DNA of 64,000 nt, from NCBI RefSeq assembly GCF_964340395.1, contig NC_135559.1, positions 11,697,759 to 11,761,758 of the forward strand, read 5' to 3'. A model generated the notes under the pieces. That model had not been told where the DNA came from. It ran no database searches and was given only the letters and a program-made list of their open reading frames with translations. This stretch comes from Glandiceps talaboti. Lineage: Eukaryota; Hemichordata; Enteropneusta; Spengelidae. Positions 1 to 14,098 of the stretch are shown here, in pieces. Numbering within the stretch: position 1 is the first letter of the stretch; the number at the start of each line of letters is the position of its first letter. A program made the position numbers and the translations under genes.

Positions 1-816
1 AATTTATAAAAATAGAAACTGATCCGTCATAACTATAAACATGGAAGTCTGATGACCCTGTGAACAAAATATCACCAAAATATTAATATAAATATTACAT
101 GTTGTGCTTTTAAGATGTTTGTTTGGGTAGGAATGTTGTACAAGTTTCCCCCTTACTGTAAATATCGTATTCCCAAATTTTAATCATTACAATATTTTTC
201 TAATTCGTCACCATTACTTGTAAAATAATTACCCTGCTTCCTTCTTATGTGTGCTATTCCTGTCTGGATGTTTGCAATTTCTTCATGTAATACGTGGTGT
301 GGTGTAAGTTGAATATTTTTGTGTAGTATTATTAACTTAAGCACAGAATTATGTAATTATAGTAGTGCTACTTAGATTTATATTGCCTGTGACAAGTACA
401 GTAATTATGCTAATATGTCGATTATTATGTAAGATGAATTTCTTCCTGAAAGTCCACTGTCAGTGTGTATTTGAATACAAGTAATTTGAGATTTACAGGA
501 GGAATTAGATTGTCTTGGTGGTTTACTCACACTGAATATGATGTTTTTGATATAAAGATAGACACAATTCAATTCTAGACTAACAGTGTAAACAATAACA
601 GAGGCACAACAAACAGGAGGATCCTTTGCCCAATCACATTGAACACTGATAAGCATTGCTATTCTTTCACAGTGCAGTAGAAACGGGCTTCTGCTGAAAA
701 AGTTACACATGGACTTGATGATTTTAATGGCTGCAATTGTTTGCTTTAACAACTGATTATCAACACGATAACTTGTCTGCTTCTGCATCCCCAAGTGATT
801 GTTTATTTTAAAGTTG

Positions 817-818
<2 letters not shown>

Positions 819-857
<39 letters not shown>

Positions 858-933
858 TGTGTCTGTGTCTGTGTCTGTGTGTCTGTCTGTCTGTATGTCT
901 GTCTGTGTGTTGAGAATCTGTGTGTTGGGAATT

Positions 934-970
<37 letters not shown>

Positions 971-1010
971 GTGTGTGCGTGTGTGTGTGCGTGTGTGTGT
1001 GTGTGTGTGC
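819..1010 (+). repeat. GT / GTCT compound microsatellite
   Basis: (GT)n, then (GTCT)n-like, then (GT)n with GC steps. Preceded by gttgaagtgtgtg, the same flank as the 15.8-kb tract. Confidence 0.97.
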
Positions 1011-1959
1011 ATGCACGTGCAAACATCATGAGTGAAACACCAAGATCACTTCATTTCTCCTGTAATATTATTTTATAATAAATAGCCAGATGACAACAAC
1101 AAAAGATACCAAATGTCTGTGATGTAATCATAAAATAAAAAAGAAAAAGATTTAATGTTTAACATTGATTTTAACTAAAGGGAATAGTATTTTTTATTTA
1201 TGAAATTTTGTGATTTGTTTCACAACCTCAAAAAATTTAGTAATATAACTGTTTCTATAACTGTAACTATCGGTATAAATATATTTTGCTCTCGTTTGGT
1301 CTCCTAATAGTATTTTTGTTATGTTTGATAAATATGTCAAATCTACCTGAGTTTTCTGTTATCTCTTACCAGTGTTTGTTTTGAACTGTTGAAAGTATGT
1401 CACATTTAGTTAAGTTTCCCCCTCATAATTTTTAGCTTATCTTCAAAATTTTTGACTGAATTGACAATGACGTAATATGTAATAGATTCAAGGTGTTGTT
1501 ACATGGATACTGAAACAGGTCAAAGACATTATATAACCAAGGTCAAATGTACGACTGAAGAAAGGTGGACTGATTGTTTAAGAGATATCAATCTTATATA
1601 AGCTAGGGAGTTCAAAGGTTAGGGTTATGTTAGGGATAGGAATAGGAAGGAGGATCAGACTCCCTAACATAGATCTTATTTACGTCACTGACTACAAATG
1701 ACTATTGAGTATAGTTATGTATTTTTCTCTATTGCTGTAACAGAAATGGGGTCCCAAAACCATAGCAAACACTTTTGCACAGTCTAGGTCAAACTTCGCT
1801 GCAAAAAGCAATACAAAATACTTAATTATATTCTGCAGTTCTGATTTAAAAATTCTTAAGTGTTTTGGTCCAAAAAGCAAATCCTGCAAACTTGTTTGCT
1901 AGAAAATATCGATATCAAAATGTCAACTCGTCTACCTACTCTTAACATAGATTGTAAAA

Positions 1960-2460
1960 TTACAATGTAGCAAAGATTTTCTGTAGCTTTTACATCAAAC
2001 ATTGCTGCAACAGAAATACAAAATATTAATGCTAAAGCTCACTCTTACAGGATTCTAAGATCTAACAAAGACTGGTATAGCTTTAGGTCAAACTGTATTT
2101 TTTTGAATCTCCAAATACTCGCAAGTACAACTCACAACCTCTCCAACCATGTTCATGTTCCATTGCATGTTTCCACACAGTCTACAAAATATATGTATGT
2201 CAAATATCATCAGTCCAACAGACAGAAATACAATATGTATTCATTCCGGGTTTCAAGGTCTAGCAGAAACTTTCACATAGCTTTATGCCAAACATTGGTG
2301 AAACAGAAATACAAAATATTCATTCTAAAGCTCGCGCTTACAGGCGTTGTGAAATCTAGCAAAGACTTAGCGTATAGGTTTAAACCATTGCTGTAAGTAT
2401 TTTATCTAAACCTCCAAATACTCCCAACCTCTCCAACCATACTTACGACCCAATACACGT
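1960..2460 (+). repeat. Degenerate ~290-bp duplication
   Basis: aacagaaatacaaaatatta, tgctaaagctcactcttaca and cctccaaatactc...caacctctccaaccat recur about 290 nt apart. The sequence from 1,740 to 1,880 looks like a more distant unit. Confidence 0.65.
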
Positions 2461-2935
2461 CTAGTCAAGGAATGAGTGACACGCATTCAGATAATCTCCA
2501 TGTCGTATATGCCAAGGAAATTACAGTACAATGATTTGATATAGTGATCTCAAAGTCTCTGTAAAGAATACATGATGTCAGCTTGTGTGTATGGAGACTC
2601 AAGGAGTCTAGCAAGACATTAAATACATACAGTAGATGACGAAGCATTTAGATCAGTCCCATTTGCAGGTTTTACTTTCTACAAAAAAAAAAAGGTTGAC
2701 TTATTTACATTGGTTTGGCACACTGCCATGTTTGATGTGGTGATAATACAATTGTGATATTATGTAGAGAAAGTAACGGACCTTTTAATTTAAGTCACAA
2801 AATGGTCAAAATTTTAGAAAAAATGACAAGTTCTTGATTATTTATGAAAATATATTTATTACAATCAGTATTACACTTACACCATGAAGATGTGTGAACT
2901 AGTGTAGTATATATGCAAATTAGTTTGTTTTGATT

Positions 2936-2936
<1 letters not shown>

Positions 2937-2980
<44 letters not shown>
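2937..2980. repeat. (TA)22 microsatellite
   Basis: Pure TA run, flanked by repeated tgaacttgtgtgata.atatgc words. Confidence 0.97.
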
Positions 2981-2984
<4 letters not shown>

Positions 2985-4035
2985 CTTGTGTGATACATAT
3001 GCAGATTTGTTTGATTTAATATGAACTTGTGTGATATATATGCAAATTAGTTTTCATTTAAGATAAATTACAAAACAGTTTATATAACATACAGAGTATT
3101 TAAATTGTAAGCGTATATAATGATGGATGTAATATAATATTGTCGGCCTTAAAGTTTAACAGAGAGAATTTCAGGAGATATTCAGCGTCATAAACCACAG
3201 CCTCTTTTATGGCACCGTCTAAGACGCACAATAACAGCTTTGGCTTGCGAAAATGGAGATATTGGGTGAAGTTGTCAATCAGAATGCTCAGAGGCAGCTC
3301 ACATGTATACTGTAGTATGTACAGTCATCACAAAGGCTTGATTCAGGATGAGTAATATCCTTAAATCATCCTTCAGGCTTCTCTCTTGTAATAACAAGTG
3401 ATTAATACCTCAGGGTCATAGAAAATTCAAGAAGCCTAAATTGCAGTGTGAAATTGAGATCATTGACCCACATGTTGGTTTGTTGGTGAACCATTCTGTG
3501 TGTGTGGTTTATACAACCGTACGGTATATTCTCATCGCACTAGTAGAATTATCCGAATCTCTGACTCGGAATTACCATGGAATCTATGCATTGTTTCATT
3601 TTGGGAAATTTTAAAATTATTTCTGGAGAATTTATAGATTCTATTTTTAATTCGCTTTAATTCAAATACTTTATTAATCTGTATTTACAAGCATCAAAAT
3701 TTATGCATTATCTACATTATTGTCATTCTATATTCCTGCGGCACGCTTCTGTTTATTTTGTGCACAATAAATTATTAATGACTTAATCAGTCCATGTCAA
3801 TATTTTTACTTAAAAATTTCTTTAGATCTGAATGCCACTCCTATTTTTTGTAGCAATTTTCATTAAATCTTTTATTAGTTACTAAACAGAATGCATAGGA
3901 TGGTGGTATTGATTGCTTTCTTTTCGTCATTGTATCACATTTTTTATGAGAATGTCGTCAAGTATTGTATTTCCTCAAAAGCAATTCTTGTACTAAATGC
4001 GGTGTCAAATAGGTCAGCTTGATGTTTAAAGGTTT

Positions 4036-4400
4036 ATTCAGTGGGAAAGGAATAATGGCAGCGTTGAAAATGTGCATTGGGAAAGGGATTACGGTAGCTA
4101 GCGTTTGAAGCATTCAAATGGGAAAGAGGAAATGGTTGTCCGGAATATGTTCAGTGGGAAAAAGTAAGATATCATTAAAACTGTTCAGTGGGAAAGAGAA
4201 AATGGTAGTCCGGAACACGTTTAGTGAGAAAAAAATATATCATTAAAACCGTTCAGTGGGAAAGAGGAAAAAATTGTAACATTGAAAACGTTAAATGCAA
4301 GGAGAAAATGATAACATTGAAAACATTCAGTGGGAAAATTTAAGATATTGTTGAAAACATTCAATAGGAAAAATGCAATTGTAACTTTGAAAACATCAAC
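4036..4400 (+). repeat. Degenerate ~40-60-bp repeat with GTTCAGTGGGAAAG
   Basis: gttcagtgggaaagaggaaa, aatggtagtccggaa and cattgaaaac(g/a)tt recur about seven times with variable spacing. Confidence 0.8.
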
Positions 4401-4871
4401 ACATAGATGTCTATTAAGTGGAAAATGAAGGAATTAATAAAGCTACATATAATAATATCGATCACTTGGATATGCTGTAATTCATGTAGGATTTAAACAT
4501 CTTTGATATATGATATGAAAGCTGCTCATATGCTAATTAACTACTGAATATACATATCACAAGATGTAGCAACAACTGAAAAAGTATTCCCTCTTCGCAC
4601 CTGCATAATTATGTATATTTGCAGATGTTCAGCCACACACACTTCCATTTCCATACTTGCATACACGCAAATGTATGCATGCAGACACTTTGTGGATAGG
4701 AAAAGTATAGGATAGAAATCAGCAGTTGTTCGATAAAAGGGTATAGGGTATGTGAATACAGAGTCTGGATCATGGATGCAAACATGGTTTCTAACTGTGG
4801 GTGGAGATCATAAATGGTAACGTTACTGTATAGAAACTAGACTTAAAGTATACAATGTAGAACCTATTCTA

Positions 4872-5018
4872 TTGTCCAACAGACACAGAATCAGTTCACT
4901 TTGTTCAACAGACACAGAATATCTTAAACATTGTCCAACACTGGCTCATAGACACAGAATGTACTGTACGCTTTGTCCAACAGATACAGAATGTACTGTA
5001 CACTTTGTCCAACAGAGC
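4872..5018 (+). repeat. Short tandem repeat of ttgtccaacagacacagaat
   Basis: Four to five imperfect copies, two of them separated by atgtactgtacactt. Gives a chance ORF with TDTEY-type periodicity. Confidence 0.8.
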
Positions 5019-5744
5019 GATGGTTTCTGTACCAGTCATAAAATCAATGAGTCATGTCCTATGAAGACTGGCTGTAGTGTCAAAAACCATTCAATGTTGT
5101 CAAGCGTTTCCATGAATGCACACAATCAGACTCCTTGAACCTACTTCAGTTGTCACATCATGCAGTCACTTTATAGATGAAGTCATCACTATCCAACATT
5201 CTGTTGTCTTGTCCAGGTGTTTCAGAAGGAAATGTTCAGGAAAGAGAATTTGCTGAAAAAAATGGAACCTTTTTGTCAATTCTGATTGTAAAAATACTAA
5301 TTAATATAAACTATATTTTGAGTTTCCTTGAAAGTGGTTATCTAATGTTTTGGGCACAATGAGCATATACAAGTGCAGTTTCCTAAAAAAATGATTGCTT
5401 AGATGTTGCCGAGCAACTAATCTGTGTATTAGATTCCTTGGAGTTCCTTCACCCTGTATGTGGACCCCATGGAATTCATTGGAATGATTAGTTACTACTT
5501 GGCTAGCTTATGTGTAGGTGCAACACTAGTTAGAAATCTAAGCTTTTTTGTACAGATTTCCTGAAGGTTTTAGCACACTTCAGTATTAGAAATGTACCAC
5601 ATTTGAAGGTAATTTCCACTGCTAGCTGTAACGTACACCAGTTTGAGGGGTTATAGGAATGGACAAAATGTACTTGTTCATCCATCCATGTGTGCATCTC
5701 TGTGTGTATACATCTATATGCAGGCATTTCTTGGCCATGCACAG

Positions 5745-6045
5745 GTCAATTTCATTTAAACTTGGTACAAAGTTGAGCCACCTATAGTGCTCTAGGTCTA
5801 TGAATGAAGTCCATCTGTTTGCATGTCTGTACATGCATCTGTACATTTATAGTTGTTGGTTTTTTTAGCCAGAGTTTCATTTAAACCTGGTTCAAAGTTG
5901 AGACACTCTAGTGCTCTAGGTATATGCAGTCAATCTGTTTGTATGTCTGTACATGTATCAGTCTGTCTGTCAGTGGTTATTTTTCAGCCATACAGAGGTC
6001 AATTTTATTTTAAACCAGGTACAAAGTTGAGGTACTTCAGTTGTA
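5745..6045 (+). repeat. ~120-bp tandem repeat, 2.5 units
   Basis: Units share tcatttaaacctggttcaaa, gttgagacactctagtgctc, taggtatatg, ctgtttg.atgtctgtacatg, then agccat.cacaggtcaatttt. Confidence 0.85.
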
Positions 6046-6567
6046 ACTAGTATGTTTTCAATATTTAGGACGAAAGTTGACTAAAATAACTGTATAGCTT
6101 TGTCTGCTACAAAGCCTTGTTCCTTTTATACAAGAAGATGGCAATGATTACAGGCTTCAATATTGCAAACATGATGAAGTGGAACCCTGATTAAAAGCCA
6201 TATGAAGGCAGGTAGATTTTACCTACTTCATATCCCCCATTACAAAAAAAAAACATCATTGGAGAGAGTGTATATTACAGCGAATTCATACGACCACATG
6301 ATGTAATGTTGTATTTACAGAGTTCACTAAACTCGGTGTACACTTACACTGGAAATAATCATATGGCTTTTGGACAGTTTAAAAGGAAATTAAAAAGAGG
6401 CCTTTCAACAAACCCATTAAACTAATAAGCCAGGTATGAAAAAGAAATAAATACATTGACAAGGTTGGGTAGTTTTCTCTAGGGTTGGCTAGTCTAAATT
6501 GGACGCTTATGAAATAAATAAAATATACAAGTAATTAGAATTTTAGGAACTGATATTGATATTCTTC

Positions 6568-6770
6568 AATCTGATGTGGTGAATGCAGTTATGTCTTTAT
6601 TCACCTCAATTTCCATGGTTTTGTGTCATTTGTTTTGTTCCAGGTGATCGCCACCTTCCCACCGTTAGGGTTAGGGAAGGCGGCGATAACCTGGAACAAA
6701 AAAAAACCCACACAAATCGTTGGAAATAGAGGTAAATAAAGGCATGTATTCGTTTTCACCACATCAGATT
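6568..6770. repeat. 203-bp long-arm foldback element with 13-nt loop
   Basis: Left arm from AATCTGATGTGGTGAA to GTTCCAGGTGATCGCCACCTTCCC (to 6,660), loop 6,661-6,673, right arm GGGAAGGCGGCGATAACCTGGAAC to TTCACCACATCAGATT. Arms are about 95 nt, with a few mismatches and a poly-A/T length difference. The loop and its edge read GTTAGGGTTAGGG. Ends are shared with elements at 60.5 and 61.1 kb. Confidence 0.9.
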
Positions 6771-8686
6771 TTAATCAGATTGGGTATTCTTTAATTCTGA
6801 AATATTGTTAAAAATGTGAAATCAATTTGAATACGCCGAGAGTTATAATGTAATGAAAATATCCATTTCCTAATTTCGTTTTGTCAAATATTCAATTTAG
6901 AAAACATTTATTCAAAAAATGGACATTGTAATTTAAGTGTAAATGGGATGAGAATTTATACAGATAGAATATTAACTTGAGTATTAAGTTCTAATTTCAT
7001 TAGATTTATGAGTTGTAAAGAAGTAACAGAAGACATTCTGGATGTATTAATTTAATTCAAGTAATTCCAAAAAGGGATACTACTGTTCATAAGTTGTAAG
7101 CATTTGTATCACATACTTTCTCGTTGCGTATTTCTGAAAACATACCATGTTTAGCTAGTTTAAGAACGCCATGGAATACACGACTTGAGAGGTAAATTGT
7201 AAATTATGAAATGCATTTGTAGAAATATCACAGTAATTTGTACATAATTTATTATTTTCGTAAACGATACACAGATCTATCAAGTATCTGCCAGCGGCAA
7301 TGTTCTTAAGATAAATTGATGTCATCCGTTGGGTTTTGTGTTTGATGAATTTATGTCCGTTAAAGAGTCAAGCTGTAGAGACGGTAATCACCAGTGTCAA
7401 AATGAGATGGCCATGATGGATTTCTTTTAAATACTCTACCTGTCCTGGTTTATTTATGAAATGTCAAATTCATATCGCTTTCTTGTTGCGCCATGCAAAT
7501 CATAGCTGCACTAGACTGTCACTAAACGTAATTTTCCCAAATGATTTTGAAACAGAATATATAACTTAGTCCCTCATTCTTAACATTACGTTGGGTTGTT
7601 ATCAAATGGGCATGTTTGGTTTAGGCACTTTTTTGTCAAAAAAACTGCAGATCGTGTGACAGTTCGTGCAATTCATGAGCAGTTGAAATGAATTCTTAAA
7701 CCAAAGCTCAGTATGAGCAGTTGAAATGAATTCTTCAACCAAAGCTCAGTCTTGAGCACTTTTTGGAGCCGTCGTTCTTGAGCAGTGTGGCTGTCCAATT
7801 TGCATGTCTAGATGAGGCACTTTTTGTCAAAACAAATTGATTGGTCCGATCAAGTGACAGTTCACTGTGAGGTATGAGTAGTTGAAATGAATTCATGAAT
7901 CGGAGCAAACGATGTGTTAGTGTGATTTGCTGACAAAGATATTGCCACATGTCGTAATCACCGACACTATGTCAGTTTTTACCTCGCCCAATTTCTGTCA
8001 ACCCCTGTCGATTGGCTTGTTTGCATGACACTAAAGTTCACTTGGGGAGAGAAGTATTCATCATATGAAGTGGATTTAAGTTATCCTATTTACTTGCAAG
8101 GTTCTTGTAGTGTGGAACCCTGGGATCCAAATGTGTGAATTGGGCAACCATTCCACTTTTTAAATTGATCAAAAATGGAAACTTGATGGTCTCACCAAAA
8201 CTCATGTAAGTTCCTGAATACTCTGAAAAAAATTTTGTTTGGTTCACAGAGCATCATTAAGTCTGTCGTCAACAAGTATGTTTTACTTTGCAATGTGATT
8301 ACGAGGCAACATGTTACAGCTGAAAGTGTTTGGTATTGTCTATGCTCAGAGACGGTCTTACTCTCTCAAGAAGCTATTCAACAAGCCACTTGGTCTTACA
8401 ATTATTATAAGCCCAAGTATAAAACTCTTGTCTAATGAATCGTGTTCAAGTGAAGTTTTAGTATCAGGAGTAATAATTAAGTCTTGTACCATGACCAAGG
8501 GTTCTTCTTACTTACGAGTAGCCATCACAGACCATGTCACACAAAATAATCATGACATTGATTGGAATCAAGTATTAAGCCAGCAGTAAAGCCAGCCAAC
8601 TGACAGATTGATAAAGCCTGCTGACCTGAACTGGTGAAATGTTTAATACTCGTAAATAATAAGAACCCGTGGTCTAATACTATAAG

Positions 8687-8985
8687 TGGATTGATAGCAA
8701 CATTTTGAGACAGTCCCTTACTCCAAATGGATTGATAGCAACATTTTGAGACAGTCCCTTACTCCAAATGGATTGATAGTGACATTTTGAGATGGTCCCT
8801 TACTACAAATAGAATCATAGCAAAATTTGAGACACAGTCCCTTACTACAATAGATTGAAAGTGACATTTTGAGACAGTCCCTTACTGTAACTGGATTAAC
8901 AGTGACATTTTGAGATGGTCCCTTACTCCAAATGGATTGACAGCGACATTTTGAGATGGTCCCTTAGTTCAAATTGATTGGCAAT
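8687..8985 (+). repeat. 41-bp minisatellite, about seven units
   Basis: Unit TGGATTGATAGCAACATTTT, then GAGACAGTCCCTTACTCCAAA. The first two units are identical and later ones drift (gacagtgacattttgagatg). Confidence 0.92.
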
Positions 8986-8999
8986 GATAGGGATCTAAC

Positions 9000-11900
9000 A
9001 AACACTTGTGAATCCATCAATCTACTTAACAACTATCACACTAGAACTGTAACAGTAATGGAAATGTTGACAACAAAATTCAGTACATTTAAAATTGTCA
9101 TGAATTAGTCGGAGGCTTTACTTTTGATAGAAAAGTCAGATACTGGTTGGCAAAGTACAACATTGTGACTAGGTTGATATTTATCTGTTGTTCCAATATT
9201 ACCAATGACTAAACTTTCTTGTATTGATTCTTTTTAAACCTTGGACAAATGCCACATTTCCTAAATTTTGAGATTTGAATTTGGGATCTATACAAAATTC
9301 TGGTGTAAGTTGCAGCATATTCTGATTTTTAATTAAACCTGCACTAGCTACATACATGTACAACTGGGACATTTTTTTTCTCATGATATAGCCAAAGATA
9401 TATTCACTAAAACTGGTCAAGCACTTATGATAAGACATTGTATTTGTTAATCAGTGGTCAGTATTATCTGTAGGTAGTGTAGTGGTAAGTTTAAATCTTG
9501 AGCGAATGCTTGGTTTTCAATCTATCGCCATGGTAAAACTACATTGTTATTATTTATTAAACTGGAGTGTCATTTTTTTTAACAGATCTAAGTTTGCAAC
9601 AACAAAAATTAGTATAAAATTTCAGGATAGTGTGAAGATCTGATAGGATTTGATGCGTTCATGACCAGAATATGAAAGAAACTTGGCTAGCTGTCCATCG
9701 ACTTTTGACTGAGAATTCAGACAGATTTACACAAAATGGAAAAAACCCATCTCAGCCAGCACTTTGCCACAAAATGAGTGTTCCTAGGGGAAAAGACGTT
9801 GCAATAGTAAAGTCTGGTACAGAATTAAAAGTATATACATGTAGATAGCCAGTGCTTTCTTGATTTCTATAAAAGTCATACTCTTTTAGTTACTTAGTGT
9901 TTGTACGGATTTCGAAAGAAATTAGTTGTCTAAAGTGCACTTTCTTGTTGCACTCTGAGTCCATGCATGTATTTGCAACGCTGACAAATAGCTGACATCA
10001 GTTGGTACCTTTAGTTATATCTACCCAATCTACCCAATGTCAAATGCCAACTTTTCAAAGTATATCATATTATAAAGTCATAATTTAAGAATCATATGCC
10101 AAGCCTTTCCTGTCTGTGTGAGTTCTGACATTAGTAATATACATGTACTACTCTGGCAATTGAGGTCTCGGTGTACTAAATTGAGGCATTGTAAAATATA
10201 TTGGTTTGATGTGGTAGATTACACAAGTGAGTGATAGCAGTTCCTCTGTTGTGTGATTGTAATTAGCATATTGCTGTGCATAAATTATCATTTATTTGCA
10301 TATATTTACATATTGTATTGACAGATTTGCATGAAATTGGAATATTGTAATCAAAGATAGTGTTAGAAGGAAAAGAAAAAATTAATAATGAAAAATAAAA
10401 CTTTAAAATCCACCTCGTTAATTAATGAACATGTTATTTGCATAGATTTTCTAAGATTTAAAGCAAGTACAAGAAAAAAATGAATACAACAATAAAATTA
10501 ACAATTTTTTTTTTTTTTATAGAAATCTACCTTTCATAAACAATAATTTGAATACAACAATGAATAACACAATTTTCTCACTGTTATTTTCCTTAAAAAA
10601 AGAAAATAATGTTTTCACACGTTCTTTTTTTTCTGAGAAATTGCTTGATAATCTTGAAAACCTTGCCAGTCAGAGACAGACTATGTTGTTATCTTCAATA
10701 TGACAGATTGCTCTAGGGCGCCACTATTATGCTAAGGGCTAATTCAACCCGACCTTTAACCTTTAATTTGTTTGTTAGGGTTTCATTTCTCAAGTGATTA
10801 ATAGACCATTGCCACTATGTGGTACTTAGCCATTCACTTTTAGTACTTATTACATGTAATATTGTAAACAATTATTTTAGAGGTACAATTAATCCATATT
10901 TCATAATCTGCACCTAAACCTTGCTCATAATGATGTAAAAATGTATGTAGAAAATGCCTTTGGGGGCAAGGACAAACAAAATGCCAAGCTGTTTATTAAT
11001 GTGTTCAGAAATTTAGAATATTTCCTAATTTCTGAGATTTTGGAAATAAGTCTCCTTTCACAATGTTTGAAAGATACTTGGTGCTCTTCCAGTCTGTTGT
11101 CATAGAAACCATGCCATCCCATATAGGAAAAGCACTACTTCCTGTAAAAATGACGTATCCTTAACGATTGAGATTAATTCTGTCATATCTTAGTATGGCT
11201 TCATGCATTTATTATTTATTCATACATAGATATAGCAGTGTGGGATTTTGCAGTGCCACACATCCTAAGGCCAAAAATTGAATTTAAAAAAAACAAACAT
11301 TAAAAAACTTAAAACTTAATTGCACATATTTTTTTCAGTTTTTCGCAATGTATTGAGTTACAAACAAGGACTTTGCATATGTTGTTTCACACTGATTTCT
11401 TAAGTAGTAAGCCATGATAAAATTGTTTTAAAAATTAAAAATCCAAAATAAATACCCAATCCTCACCCATATGGCCACTTTATGTAACTATATAGTAAAA
11501 CATAATCTTTAGCAGATAACTGTCAGTTTGAAACCAGAAACCATGAACGCTAGGGGGTGGGCTACATACAGATGAAATATTTATACCATATTTAGAAAAT
11601 TAGTGTCACACCGTATTTTATATTTAGAACGAAGTTCCAAAGTGGTTATATTTGGAAATGAATGTACGAAAGTTAAATTTAACATGAAAGTATGAAAATA
11701 TCTAGGTTTTGAATGAAAATAGCAAACAACAATAATTAAATAGAAAATAGAACTTAGAAGTCTCAGGTTTCTTACTTTTATACACGAACTTCATGTCCTG
11801 AATAGCGGTTCCCAGATTTAGAACATTGACAGTTGTTAAAATAATGTTTTGCCTCAATTTACAGTCGATATGACAACCAAATTATACAGTCATCTTCAAC

Positions 11901-12930
11901 TGTCATCTGTCATGTATAGATTTATCAGTGAGCGGAAATAACCAAATGCGTGCAACAAAGTTTTCAACAAATTTGTCAAGATGAAATATTGGAAATTGCA
12001 ATTTGCTGAAAGCAGCTGTGTTTTTATTTCCTGTGATGTGAAATGATTCTTGATAGAACAATGATTATATCATCCAGTCATAAATCTACCTGTGGCTAGT
12101 CTCTCCGAGTTGACATATTGATAATAATTAATATCACACACATTGTAAAACTGTTAGGAAAAAGGTTTTGTATAACATTTTGTATAGCTAAAAAAATTTT
12201 TTTCATTTAAAAAAAAAAAATTTGTGCTGGGAATTCCTCCCAGCGATTTTCTGTTATGCAGACAAAATACACATTTACGTACGTCTTCTAAACTTGTAGG
12301 AAATAGTCCTTTGTACAACTAAAATATATATTTACGTGATGCATTGATGGAAATTATATGTATTCCAATTAAGTAGTCACTTGTCGTAGTATATGTTACA
12401 ACCTGACCTGTCTACTCGTTCACCACAGGAGTGAATTACAATGAATGACTGCCCCCATAGCTGACTGCGAGAATTATGTCTCAGTATTCAATATTTCATG
12501 AACAGTTTTAAAAAATTCATGCTTCCGTTCACTTTTGTATACTTTCACTGCCAGTTACATTTTAATGGAATTGAGTATGATATACAGTTGCGTTAGAATA
12601 TATATGTAAAGTATAGTATTCTTGGGCTATGTCAACTACCAATCTCAGGAGATATTGTAATTAAATGGATTTAATAGTATACATCAGTTGAGTTGTTACA
12701 TATTTTAAAGATGATCTTTCTTCTGCATATTAACGATACCTGGAGTGTTCTATTTACTGAAGTGTGCTAAGCCATTACAGTATAAATTCTCCACAGATGA
12801 AAAAATTAAGGAGATTGTTAATTTGCATAAAATTAGCATATTAATTTGCATATATTTACATAAATGTGCAAGGAGTAAATTATACTGTGATTACTTCCTA
12901 TTGAGAGCACTCAAACCTGGTATTTATAAT
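9000..12930. other. Gene-free stretch, nothing recognised
   Basis: AT-rich non-coding DNA upstream of the DLG exons. I see no exon pattern, no tandem array and no foldback. The only ORFs are short, AT-driven and unlike any family I know. The other upstream gaps (1-818, 1,011-1,959, 2,981-4,035, 6,771-8,686, 15,206-15,811, 16,161-18,087, 20,651-21,946) are similar, apart from the repeats listed separately and a 36-nt duplication (gagcagttgaaatgaattct) at 7,677-7,750. Confidence 0.6.
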
Positions 12931-12937
12931 TTAGGCA

Positions 12938-13168
12938 CGATATATATATATATATATATATATAAGCGATTCAATGACATGAATACGTAAACACACAGTT
13001 TGTGTGAAAACAACAACAGAAAGTTCACAACACCCACACCCCTCCTCCTCCATGTTATTGTAACACAATGCAACCCCCCCCCCCAAAAAAAAACAACAAC
13101 AACAACAAACAAACAAACAAACAAACAAACAAAAAAACCCACAAAAAAAAAAAAAAAAAAAAAAAAAC
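12938..13168. repeat. TA run, then C-run, CAA/CAAA and A-run
   Basis: (TA)13 at 12,938-12,964; C11 near 13,074, (CAA)n and (CAAA)n at 13,090-13,130, then an A-run to 13,167. Low-complexity; ORFs here are artefacts. Confidence 0.95.
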
Positions 13169-14012
13169 TATTAGGGCAGGCATAGTCATTAGCATAATAG
13201 GAATACAGTTTAAGTACTGGTTTCATGCACTTAGTATTTTTTAATGCAAAAACATTGTAAAGACAGATATATTCACTTTAATTATAGAGAAAGATACTGA
13301 ATTTAAAGAAAGGTCGGAATGTTTAATGTTGATTCTTTTTCATCCAACTGTGATCATTTACATACGAGAGGAAATTACTGGATAGTTATTTTCTATATTT
13401 TATGGTGATGGTTCCGGAAACGTCATTTGAACCATATAACTGAATTGACAGTGAAATGCTACTTTATTCGAAAAATTGTGAAAATAGTAAAAGAAATTAA
13501 CGAAGCCTTCACTGAGCGCCGAAACAGATAGTGCTGAGTGCGCCATTTGCCATATTTGGGCAACGTGTGCCCGGGTGTGATATAGAAAATTATTGCCCAG
13601 GTTTGATGCACGTTCTCTCCATTGAATTGCATTGGAATCAATACTGTACTGGGTATATGATAATTGAGGAAATGACATGAAGGCTACTTTCTACTTCTTA
13701 TGATGATGCTATTGTGGTATTGAATGATGGGAAATTACAGGAACGTGTTCTGAGGTATGAGTATAGTGTTTGTTACAGTACGAGAGGAAATTAGTAAAAT
13801 ATACTGTCCACATTTTTATCTTGTGATCCTGTTGTTATGCTAGTGTATCTTGGGTAAATTACAGTAATATTCTTACTTCTGTGAATGTTTTTGTCCATCG
13901 TTGCAGGACTAGAGAGGAAATTGAAAGATCATAGAGCGAATATTTTCTATTGATGTTTCTATGATGTGAGCGTAATGTTGTAGAAATCAAGGAAATTGTG
14001 GTAAACCAGTGT

Positions 14013-14098
14013 GCCCTCTAAGTCAATTTGACACGCCACTGTCGCACACAAGTGATGCACCAAAATTTGGTGTTCCCTATCTCTTACACCTCCAGTCC
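14013..14098 (-). repeat. Single inverted copy of the 20.3-kb repeat unit
   Basis: The reverse complement reads gtaagagatagggaacacca, aattttggtgcatcac, then cttagagggcacactgg, matching the tandem units at 20.26-20.65 kb. Confidence 0.8.

Noticed and set aside
1614-1670. TTAGGG-like words (ggttagggttatgttaggga) as interstitial telomere repeat
   Set aside because: Only two imperfect units; consistent with chance.
10925-11122. Possible L27 exon upstream of exon 1
   Set aside because: It is on the wrong strand and does not fit the L27 helix pattern; no L27 exon was found anywhere in 1-21,946.
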